Assembly: GCF_021018895.1 (NCBI RefSeq)
Contig: NC_079371.1
Location: 15,432,001 to 15,496,000, forward strand
DNA: 64,000 nt
Source of the DNA: Seriola aureovittata
Taxonomy: Eukaryota > Chordata > Actinopteri > Carangiformes > Carangidae
Reading direction: 5' to 3'
Part shown: positions 12,415 through 21,690 of the stretch, piece after piece
How the letters are laid out: each line of letters opens with the position of its first letter
Position numbering within the stretch: position 1 is the stretch's first letter
Notes under the pieces: generated by a model
What the model saw: only the letters and a program-made list of their open reading frames with translations
What the model was told of the DNA's origin: nothing
The model's database searches: none
Translations under genes and position numbers: made by a program

Positions 12415-14799
12415 CTCTACAGGCGTCTCCAAATCTTGAAACGGATCAACGAAGTCTGTTGGGCTTTTTCTCAGAGTCTGGTCAGCAGGAAGTGTGTTGT
12501 CATTGTAAGAGGTCACGAACTTAAAGTCACTGGTTCTAGAACCTGTTGTCAGGTAGGCGTCATAATTGTAAGTACTGCGTAAAGTTCCTGTGCCGTCAAC
12601 ATCTGCGTAATTAGGAGGCAAATAAGCGCTGGGGATGGCGACTGCTCCGTCAAACAACAGTCTGGGCTTTCTCCTGCGACAAAACCTCACACCCAGAATG
12701 ATGATGATGAAAGTCAGAAAAAAGGTGGACACAGACACCAGAGCGATGATCAGGTAAGAAGTCAGTTTGGAATTCTTCTCATCATAAGAAATATCCTTCA
12801 GTTCTGGCACCTCAGCCAAGTTATCAGAAATAAGTAAATACACGGAACAGGTGGCAGAGAGAGAGGGCTGTCCGTTATCTTTCACTGCCACAATAAGGTT
12901 CTGTTTCATGCTGTCAGATTCAGAAATGTCCCGCTGTGTCCTGATCTCTCCGCTGTGGAGACCAATTGTGAAAAGTCCCGGATCAGTGGATTTCACTATA
13001 TGATAGGACAGCCAGGCGTTCTGTCCGGAGTCCGCGTCCACCGCTATCACTTTGGACACCAGGGAGCCTCCGTGTGCAGCTTTGGGGACCAGCTCGGTCA
13101 TGAAGGAGTTGCCCTCCGGGGCGGGGTACAGTATCTGAGGAGAGTTGTCGTTCACATCTGATATGAAGACACTCACTGTCACGTTGCTGCTGAGCGGAGG
13201 AGAACCGTTGTCTCTGGCCATCACGTGGACTTTAAAGCTCCTGAACTGTTCATAATCAAACGACCTCACAGCGTGGATCACCCCCGTGTCTCCGTTAACA
13301 GATAGATAGGAGGACACCGGGGCACCGTTCACCTCACCAGCTAACAGAGAATAAATCACTGTACCGTTTTGTCTCCAGTCGGGGTCTCGAGCACTAACAG
13401 AACATAAAGTGGAGCCAGGTTTGTTATTTTCAGTCACATATGCGCTGTACGACTGTTCCTCAAACACAGGTGAGTTGTCGTTGATGTCAGCTACAGATAA
13501 CTCAACAGTTTTAGAGGAGGACAGAGGTGGAGAGCCCTCGTCAGTGGCAGTGATTGTAATGTTGTAATCAGACACTAGTTCACGGTCCAGTTGTCCTGTG
13601 GTCACCAGAGAATAATAGTTTTTAATAGAAGGAACCAACTTAAAAGGGACATTCTGCTGAATGGAGCAGCGGACCTGTCTGTTATTCTCTGAGTCTCTGT
13701 CCTGCACGTTAATGATGCCCACCTCTGTACCAGGTGACACGTTCTCAGGTATGGGGTTAGACAGTGATTTTAGATATATCACTGGAGCATTATCATTTAT
13801 ATCAGTAACATCGATTATAACTTTTGCGTATGAGGTTAGCCCTAAACCATCTTTAGCTTGCACTCTCATTTCAAAAGAATTCCCTTCTTCAAAGTCAATC
13901 ACACCAGTTACTTTAATTTCTCCCGTTTTAGGATCAATAGAAAAAACATTTACATCATCGTCAGATATATGACCGAAGTCATATGTCACGTCTCCATTCA
14001 CTCCTTCATCAGCGTCAGTAGCACTGGCTTTAATCACTATGGTATCAGGAGGAGAGTTTTCAGGCAGACTGGCTTTATAAACGGCCTGGCTAAACACTGG
14101 GGCGTTATCATTAGCATCCAGCACAGTGACGTGTATGACTACGGTACCTGATCTCTGAGGAGACCCACCATCCAAAGCTGTGAGAAGCAAATTCAGCTCT
14201 TTTTGTTTCTCTCGGTCAAGTTTATTTTCCAGTACGAGTTCAACCTTGTTACTGTCAACAGCGAGAATAAAGTTGTCGTTCTTTTGTAGGTTGTACATCT
14301 GAACAGCATTTTGACCTATATCTGCGTCATGGGCCTCCTCGATGGAGAAGCGATTGCCCTTCTCAGCTGACTCCCATACTTCCATTTCGATCAATTTTTT
14401 TTTGAATTTTGGCGAGTTGTCATTTACATCTTGAACATGAAGACTTACACGATGAAGTTCCAAAGGATTTTCTAATACAAGATCTACTATTAATAAACAT
14501 GATGCTTTCTTGCCACAAAGGCTTTCTCTGTCAATTCTCTCCAATGCTGTCAAATCCCCGGTACTCAGATTAATGTCACAGTACCGCTTACTAGATCCCT
14601 CAAAATCAACACGGGCCTTTCGGGAAGATAAGGTCCTCAGATCAAGACCGAGATCCTTCGCTATATTTCCAATAACAGACCCTCGTTTCATCTCTTCCGT
14701 AATGGAATAACTCAGGTCTCCATGAACGAGGTGCAGCGTTACAAGAAAGGAAGCGAAGCAGAAGATCGGACGATGCGCTGGAAATCCTTTGTCTCCCAT
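12415..14799 (-). CDS. pcdhg: Gamma-type clustered protocadherin variable exon
   Basis: An intact 795-codon exon. It has a signal peptide 1-27 (LHLVHG), EC1 (about 28-128) with Cys95-X5-Cys101 (CGKKASC), the DRE motif at 90-92 and the linker DVNDN at 124-128. Five more cadherin repeats follow, then a membrane span near 682-707 and an 88-residue variable tail ending QDLETPVE. The donor is GAG|GTAGGA (GT at 12413-12414), phase 0. The open frame continues 100 codons past the donor into the intron; I treat this as fortuitous. EC2 begins [11 protein letters not shown], different from its neighbours. Its EC2-EC3 region is identical over about 475 bp to the truncated copy at 19.5-20.0 kb, suggesting recent conversion or duplication. 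It is predicted to be a neuronal surface adhesion protein joined to shared constant exons. Confidence 0.95.
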
Positions 14800-14990
14800 T
14801 CTGACAAAAAACGCGTCCTTAACTTATCCAAATTATACTGTCCAGAGCAATGGCATAAAACTTGTCAAGGAACAGCCAATAATGCAATACTTGACAGCAG
14901 TGTACACGATCAAATGTAATCGCAAACGTAATTATTTCTCTCTGAAAAGCCTGAGACTGATATCTATTCAGCAGTAGTGAGTGCTATTTT

Positions 14991-15020
14991 CTGTCAGACC
15001 ACAGCGACGCCATCAGTCAC
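14991..15020 (-). promoter_or_regulatory. CGCT-box promoter element (CSE) of exon at 12415-14799
   Basis: The coding strand reads GTGACTGATGGCGTCGCTGT, with CGCT at 15003-15006, about 205 bp upstream of the ATG. GGATAAAAAGTGACT directly upstream is shared with the neighbouring promoters. Confidence 0.78.
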
Positions 15021-15577
15021 TTTTTATCCTTACACTAGTATGTAATAAAATATTCCTCAAAAAGTCTTTAACTACATTAAGTAAATATTCCTTCACGGAA
15101 CTGTGCATGGCTTTCATTTACTTAAAACACACACGTGAATAATCTATTGTAATTGGCTCAGCGTTAGGGATGTGTGTTGTTCACCCCAGTTGAGTTCAGC
15201 AACATTTGGTTTGTTACCCTCGTGTAGCATCAACAAATGTTACCTTTGCTTTACCTCTTTAAAAGTTGGTATATACACATTAAATAGGCTACAGATAAAG
15301 ACATGCTGTCTGATCCTCTGAAAGAAAAAAACAGGTACACTTTCAGTACAACACTGTTACGTTCACTAACACAGTAACATGTGATGATAATTAGAAAACT
15401 GCAATTTATAATTCTATATTAACATAATGAACTGGGGTAATCAGGGGGGCCATTACAACGAGTAAAACAATATATTGCCTTAAAATCATTATTACTATCT
15501 TCATTAAAATTCGGACAGCTTGGGGGTGGAAAAAAGAAATCTCCTGTTGGCATTGTGCCTGAACCCCTTAACAACGT

Positions 15578-15598
15578 TTCAGCACCACAGACAGAGAC
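15578..15598 (+). promoter_or_regulatory. REST/NRSE-like site
   Basis: TTCAGCACCACAGACAGAG matches 18 of 21 positions of the REST silencer consensus. It keeps the perfect left half and differs at three positions in the right half. It lies 779 bp upstream of the ATG at 14799, on the plus strand like the other two sites in this cluster. Confidence 0.6.
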
Positions 15599-16438
15599 CT
15601 TGAGAGTTGACGGGTGAGGGCACAAATTTACTGAATGATGAGTTGATCTCCTGTCCACTGTTACTAGATTTTTCTTCTGTGAGTAAGAGACCACTTCACA
15701 AAAGAAAAAATGACCCGAACCTTTAGCCTCTTGCCCCGATGCTGGGACAATAATAGGAGCGCTTTGTCCATCATGTCTTATTAAATGACAATCAGTAGCA
15801 CATAATGATGACCGATTGAAATATTTCAGAGTGAACAATGTACAGCTTTTGAAAAAGCGCTTGTTTTTAAAAAAAAATCAGTGACAGCTTCAATCATAAG
15901 TACACTTTTCTATAATGTACTTGTAACTAGCTGTATCGTATCCAGTGTGGCTGAGGATTTCTGCTGATCAAGTCCGGGTTGAAGCAACTACTTGGTCGCG
16001 AAAGATTTATTTGATTAAGAAACGAAGTAGCCCCAACTATGATGTTAAAAGCCAGATCTATTTTTTTCAGAGAATCATATTCAGTTTCTTTTTCAGAAGT
16101 AACTGGGAAAATGTAATCTCATCAAAGAGCACTGAGCACTATGTGTGGACACCCGAGTTTTGCAAATACATACCAAGTGAGGGGATGCATGGTTCTGAAA
16201 AAAACAATCAAAAATGTGTAATAATTTCCTGGCGTAATTTAAAAAGTATGCAGCAGAAAAAAATGAATACGGGGCCTAAAGAAATTTCACCTCCATAATG
16301 CAGTAAGTTTCAACAACGACAAAATCACCTTTACATTCCTAAAACATAAACACATGCTGTAATCAAAAACACATTCAAAAGATTCACTAAACAAGCTAAA
16401 AGATCAAATACCAGTGAAATACATTGAACGTTTCCTAC

Positions 16439-18823
16439 CTCTACAGACGCACCCAAGTCTTCAAAAGGGTCAGCAAAGTCTGTCGGGCGTTTCTTCAGAG
16501 TCTGGTCAGCAGGAAGTGTGTTGTCATTGTAAGATGTCACAAACTTAAAGTCACTAGTTCTAGAACCTGTTGTCAGGTATGCGTCATAATTGTAAGTGCT
16601 GCGTAAAGTTCCTGTGCCGTCAACATCTGCGTAATTAGGAGGCAAATAAGCGCTGGGGATGGCAACTGCTCCGTCAAACAACAGTCTGGGCTTTCTCCTG
16701 CGACAAAACCTCACACCCAGAATGATGATGATGAAAGTCAGAAAAAAGGTGGACACAGACACCAGAGCGATGATCAGGTAAGAGGTCAGTTTGGAATTCT
16801 TCTCATCATAAGAAATATCCTTCAGTTCTGGCACCTCAGCCAAGTTATCAGAAATAAGTAAATACATGGAACAGGTGGCAGAGAGAGAGGGCTGTCCGTT
16901 ATCTTTCACTGCCACAATAAGGTTCTGTTTCATGCTGTCAGATTCAGAAATGTCCCGCTGTGTCCTGATCTCTCCGCTGTGGAGACCAATTGTGAAAAGT
17001 CCCGGATCAGTGGATTTCACTATATGATAGGACAGCCAGGCGTTCTGTCCGGAGTCCGCGTCCACTGCTATCACTTTGGACACCAGAGAGCCTCCGTGTG
17101 CAGCTTTGGGGACCAACTCGGTCATGAATGAGTTGCCTTCCGGGGCGGGGTACAGTATCTGAGGAGAGTTGTCGTTCACATCTGATATGAAGACACTGAC
17201 GGTCACGTTGCTGATGAGCGGAGGAGAACCGTTGTCTCTGGCCATCACGTGGACTTTAAAGCTTCTGAACTGTTCATAATCAAAAGACCTCACAGCGTGG
17301 ATCACCCCCGTGTCTCCGTTAACAGACAGATAGGAGGACACCGGGGCACCGTTCACCTCACCAGCTAACAGAGAGTAAATCACTGTACCGTTTTGTCTCC
17401 AGTCGGGGTCTCGAGCAGTAACGGAACATAAAGTGGAGCCAGGTTTGTTATTTTCAGTCACATATGCGCTGTACGACTGTTCCTCAAACACAGGTGGGTT
17501 GTCGTTGATGTCAGCTACAGATAACTCAACAGTTTTAGAGGAGGACAGAGGTGGAGAGCCCTCGTCAGTGGCAGTGATTGTAATGTTGTAATCAGACACT
17601 AGTTCACGGTCCAGTTGTCCTGTGGTCACCAGAGAATAATAGTTTTTAATAGAAGGAACCAACTTAAAAGGGACATTCTGCTGAATGGAGCAGCGGACCT
17701 GTCTGTTATTATCTGAGTCTCTGTCCTGCACGTTAATGATGCCCACCTCTGTACCAGGTGACACGTTCTCAGGTATGGGGTTAGACAGTGATTTCAGATA
17801 TATCACTGGAGCATTATCATTTATATCAGTAACATCTATTATAACTTTGGCGTATGAGGTTAGCCCTAAACCATCTTTAGCTTGCACTCTCATTTCAAAG
17901 GAACTCCCTTTTTCAAAGTCAATCACACCAGTTACTTTAATTTCTCCCGTTTTAGGATCAATAGAAAAAACATTTACGTCATTGTCAGATACATGACCAA
18001 ACTGATATGTCACATCTCCATTCACTCCTTCATCTGCGTCAGTAGCACTGACTTTAATCACTATGGTATCAGAAGGAGAGTTTTCAGGCAGACTGGCTTT
18101 ATAAACGGCCTGGCTAAACACTGGGGCATTATCATTAGCATCCAGCACAGTGACGTGTATGACTAAAGTACCTGATCTCTGAGGAGACCCACCATCCAAA
18201 GCTGTGAGAAGCAAATTCAGCTCTTTTTGTTTCTCTCGGTCAAGTTTATTTTCCAGTACGAGTTCAACCTTGTTACTGTCAACAGCGAGAATAAAGTTGT
18301 CGTTCTTTTGTAGGCTGTACCTCTGAACAGCATTTTGACCTATATCTGCGTCATGGGCCTCCTCGATGGAGAAGTGATTGCCTTTCTCAGCAGACTCGCT
18401 TATTTCCATTTTAATCAAACTTTCTCTGAATTTGGGCGAGTTGTCGTTTACATCTTGAATATGAAGACTTACACGATGAAGCTCCAAAGGATTTTCTAAC
18501 ACCAGATCTACTTTCAAAACACACGAGGGTTTCTTGCCACAGAGGATTTCTCTGTCAATTCTTTCCGATGTGATCAAATCCCCGGTACTCAGATTAATGT
18601 CCCAGTAACGCTCATGCGTCTCATCAAAATCAACACGGGCCTTTCGGGAAGATAAGGTCCTCAGATCAAGACCGAGATCCTTTGCTATATTTCCAATAAC
18701 AGACCCTCGTTTCATCTCTTCCGTAATAGAATAACTCAGGTCTCCATAAACGAGGTGCAGCGTTACAAGAAAGGAAGCGAAGCAGAAGATCGGACGAAGC
18801 ACTGAAAATCCTTTGTCTCCCAT
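16439..18823 (-). CDS. pcdhg: Gamma-type clustered protocadherin variable exon
   Basis: An intact 795-codon exon with the same architecture as its neighbours: signal peptide 1-27 (LHLVYG), EC1 with CGKKPSC, six cadherin repeats with DRE and DxNDN motifs, a membrane span near 682-707, and a tail with NYADVDGTG ending EDLGASVE. The donor is GAG|GTAGGA (GT at 16437-16438), phase 0. EC1 carries a distinctive patch, [11 protein letters not shown], where sisters have RYCDIN, so it lacks one non-loop cysteine. EC2 begins [13 protein letters not shown]1-EC2 therefore carries the identity-defining differences while EC4 onward is shared. It is the first intact gamma-type exon in transcription order; the one before it is broken. 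Confidence 0.95.
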
Positions 18824-19499
18824 CCTTACACAAAACGCGCCCTTAACTTATCCAACTTATACTGTCCAGTGTGACGAAACAAAATCTGTCCAAAAACAGT
18901 GAATAACGCAACACTTCACAGCAGTGTACAGGATTAAATATGATCGGAAATTTAACCGTTCCTCTGAAAAATCTGAAACTGATATCTATGCAGCAGTAGT
19001 GGGTGGAGTAGTGAGTGCTTATTTTCTGTCAGCTCACAGCGACACCATGAGTCACTTTTTGTCTTTAAACTAGTATATAATAAAATATTACTCAAAAAGT
19101 CTTTAACTACATTAAGTAAATATTCCCTCTCCAAACTGTGCATGGCTTTCATTTACTCAAAACACACGTGAATAATCTATTGTAATTGCATCAGCGCTAG
19201 GGATGTAAGTGTTATTCACCCAAGTTTAGCTCAGCTACATTTGGTTTGTGACCCTCCTGTAGCATCAACAAATGTTACCTTTACCTTACCGTTTTTAAAA
19301 GTTGGTATACACAAACTAAGCAAACAATAAACACATACTTTCTGAGCCTCTGTAATAAAAAAAACAGCTTAACTTTCAGTACAACACTATAACGTTCACT
19401 AACAATATGTGATTGAAATATAGGTAAAACTGTGGCTAATCACTCTATACAAACACAATGAACTGAGACAGTCAGTTATTACAACAATTATAACATTTT
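18824..19499. other. Short spacer ending at a deletion breakpoint
   Basis: This holds the promoter of the exon at 16439-18823 and the duplicated flank also seen at 15.09-15.47 kb. It ends abruptly at 19499/19500, where exon homology of the truncated copy begins. The REST-like site expected by comparison with 15.58 kb is absent, so it was probably lost with the deletion. Confidence 0.7.
19026..19055 (-). promoter_or_regulatory. CGCT-box promoter element (CSE) of exon at 16439-18823
   Basis: The coding strand reads GACTCATGGTGTCGCTGTGA, with CGCT at 19038-19041, 215 bp upstream of the ATG. The distance equals that of the truncated copy at 20.78 kb. Confidence 0.8.
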
Positions 19500-20561
19500 C
19501 ACGTTCTCAGGTATGGGGTTAGACAGTGATTTTAGATATATCACTGGAGCATTATCATTTATATCAGTAACATCGATTATAACTTTTGCGTATGAGGTTA
19601 GCCCTAAACCATCTTTAGCTTGCACTCTCATTTCAAAAGAATTCCCTTCTTCAAAGTCAATCACACCAGTTACTTTAATTTCTCCCGTTTTAGGATCAAT
19701 AGAAAAAACATTTACATCATCGTCAGATATATGACCGAAGTCATATGTCACGTCTCCATTCACTCCTTCATCAGCGTCAGTAGCACTGGCTTTAATCACT
19801 ATGGTATCAGGAGGAGAGTTTTCAGGCAGACTGGCTTTATAAACGGCCTGGCTAAACACTGGGGCGTTATCATTAGCATCCAGCACAGTGACGTGTATGA
19901 CTACGGTACCTGATCTCTGAGGAGACCCACCATCCAAAGCTGTGAGAAGCAAATTCAGCTCTTTTTGTTTCTCTTGGTCAAGTTTATTTTCCAGTACGAG
20001 TTCAACCTTGTTACTGTCAACAGCGAGAATAAAGTTGTCGTTCTTTTGTAGGTTGTACCTCTGAACAGCATTTTGACCTATATCTGCGTCATGGGCCTCC
20101 TCGATTGAGAAACGATTACCCTTGTCTGCTGACTCGCTTATTTCCATTTGAATTAAATGTTTTTTGAATTTTGGCGAGTTGTCATTTGCATCTTGAATAT
20201 GAAGACTCACACGATGAAGCTCCAAAGGAATTTCTAACACCAGATCTACTTTTAACACACACGATGCTTTCTTGCCACAAAGGCTTTCTCTGTCAATTCT
20301 CTCCATTGCTGTCAAATCCCCGGTACTCAGATTAATGTCACAGTACCGCTTACTAGATCCCTCAAAATCAACACGGGCCTTTCGGGAAGATAAGGTCTTC
20401 ATATCAAGACCGAGATCCTTCGCTATATTTCCAATAACAGACCCTCGTTTCATCTCTTCCGTAATAGAATAACTCAGGTCTCCATAAACGAGGTGCAGCG
20501 TTACAAGAAAGGAAGCGAAGCAGAAGATCGGACGAAGCGCTGGAAATCCTTTGTTACCCAT
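19488..20561 (-). pseudogene. Truncated gamma-type protocadherin variable exon (EC1-EC3 only)
   Basis: An open frame of 357 residues starting MGNKGFPALRP. It has a signal peptide 1-27 and EC1 with CGKKASC. EC2 carries LDQEKQ in place of the usual LDREKQ. EC3 ends at DINDN (333-337). Homology to sister exons stops at Val354 (base 19500) and is followed by three unrelated residues and a stop. EC4-EC6, membrane span, tail and splice donor are gone, replaced directly by the spacer of the next exon, which fits one deletion of exon 3' half plus flank. The promoter CGCT box remains, so it may be transcribed. A product could only be a soluble three-repeat protein or an untranslated RNA. From 19500 to about 19974 it is identical by eye to 13738-14212. 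An assembly join error is the main alternative to a real deletion. Confidence 0.85.
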
Positions 20562-20763
20562 CCTCTGAACATATGCGTCTTCGGTTTGAACAAATGATTG
20601 TCCAGAAAAATAAATAATATATTCCAGAACAGACTCAATAATTCAATATTTTACAACAGCGAGCACGATAAAAAAAATATTCGGGGGAAACAAGGGATTC
20701 TTCTGAGAAATCATACCTGACTTTGACGCAGTAACAGTGGGTGGAGATGTCAGTGATACTGTT

Positions 20764-20793
20764 GTGCTAGCCCACAGCGGCACCATGAGTCGA
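20764..20793 (-). promoter_or_regulatory. CGCT-box promoter element (CSE) of the truncated exon
   Basis: The coding strand reads GACTCATGGTGCCGCTGTGG, with CGCT at 20776-20779, 215 bp upstream of the ATG. The base before the box is C, where the other copies have T (GCCGCTG versus GTCGCTG). The box itself is intact even though the exon is broken. Confidence 0.7.
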
Positions 20794-21076
20794 TTTTCAC
20801 CATTTACACCTGCAAGCAATATTCTGGACAAAGTCTAAACCCGCCTTATCCTCAGCCACTTTCGGGAGAACTGTGTGTCACATGTAAAACGTACGGTAAA
20901 TTCTACAATTTAATGGATTATGTTCAAATATAAATGAGTAGGTCATTCATCTGACAATTCTTATATTTTATTGGCGTTATATCAAATATATATTTACTTT
21001 CAAACAAAAACAACCATTTAAAAGTTTGAAACTTATAAATGAGAGATTTTCACTGATAAAGCATAGTAATGCACAT

Positions 21077-21097
21077 TCCAGCATCATGGATAAGCTA
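21077..21097 (+). promoter_or_regulatory. Degenerate REST/NRSE-like sequence
   Basis: TCCAGCATCATGGATAAGC has only about 12 of the first 17 consensus positions. It is listed because it sits in the same relative place, upstream of a variable exon, as the better sites. It is probably a decayed copy. Confidence 0.25.
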
Positions 21098-21160
21098 CAG
21101 CCTCAGCCTATTCAATAAAGACCTGAACCATCATCATAATACAGTAATATCTGTTCACAA

Positions 21161-21690
21161 GATAGATAGATAGATAGATAGATAGATACTTTATTTATCC
21201 CCTAGGAGAAATTCATGTGTCCATTAGCTCATTGTTAATAATAATAATAACAGTTAACAATAACTTAACGATAATAATTAAATTAGTCCACTTCCTTTGG
21301 CTGAGTTGCTGTATAGCCTGATGGCTGTGGGAACAAAGGATCACCTCTACCTCTCTGTTCTGCAGCGCAGTGAGATGAGAATTTTGCTTCTGTAGCTGCT
21401 TCTCTTTCCTGCCAATGTTGTGGAGAGGATGGTTGGTTTTGTCCAAGATGGCCTCCATCTTACATTGCATGCATCTCTCCACAACAGTCCTGAGTGAGTC
21501 CAGACTCCTGCCAAGCACAGACCCAGCCTTTTTGACCCTGCCCCTTCCAGTAGATGGCATCCGTGTTCAGGGACCAGTCCAGTTTACTGTCCACATGCAA
21601 ACCTAGGTATTTACAAGTGTGCACCACCTCAATGTCCTTCCCTCGAATGTTGACTGGCTGAAGGGTGAATATGCATGTTTTATGATATTG
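21161..21690 (-). mobile_element. 3' fragment of a non-LTR retrotransposon (LINE)
   Basis: On the minus strand, translation gives VNIRGKDIEVVHTCKYLGLH and then VDSKLDWSLNTDAIYWKGQ. In another frame follow KAGSVLGRSLDSL and ERCMQCKMEAILDKTNHPLH. These are the typical C-terminal strings of fish reverse-transcriptase ORFs of the CR1/L2/Rex1-like group. The frame is broken in places. The 3' end shows CTTTATTTATCCC on the plus strand followed by a (GATA)n tail at 21161-21188, the usual terminus of these elements. It is 5'-truncated with no catalytic domain. The exact family and left boundary are uncertain. Confidence 0.8.
21547..21560 (+). promoter_or_regulatory. CTCF-like motif inside the LINE fragment
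   Basis: CCAGTAGATGGCAT fits 13 of 14 positions of the CTCF core consensus. It lies in retrotransposon coding sequence upstream of all gamma-type promoters, oriented opposite to their CGCT boxes. It may be chance. Confidence 0.3.

Larger units (their letters stand above)
14800..16438. other. Spacer between gamma-type variable exons
   Basis: The segment from about 15.09 to 15.47 kb is paralogous to 19.13-19.50 kb. Shared strings include AATAATCTATTGTAATTG, TAGCATCAACAAATGTTACC and TTCAGTACAACACT. This shows that the exon and its upstream flank were duplicated together. Reading frames at 15419-15838 and 15945-16298 have no recognisable content. Confidence 0.65.
20562..21160. other. 5' flank of the first gamma-type exon
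   Basis: This contains the CGCT-box promoter and a decayed REST-like sequence. Nothing else is recognised between the truncated exon and the LINE fragment. Confidence 0.6.

Noticed and set aside
15419..16298. Frames of 139 (minus) and 117 (plus) codons in a spacer
   Set aside because: The spacer is a duplicated noncoding flank; the paralogous copy at 19.1-19.5 kb does not keep the frame.
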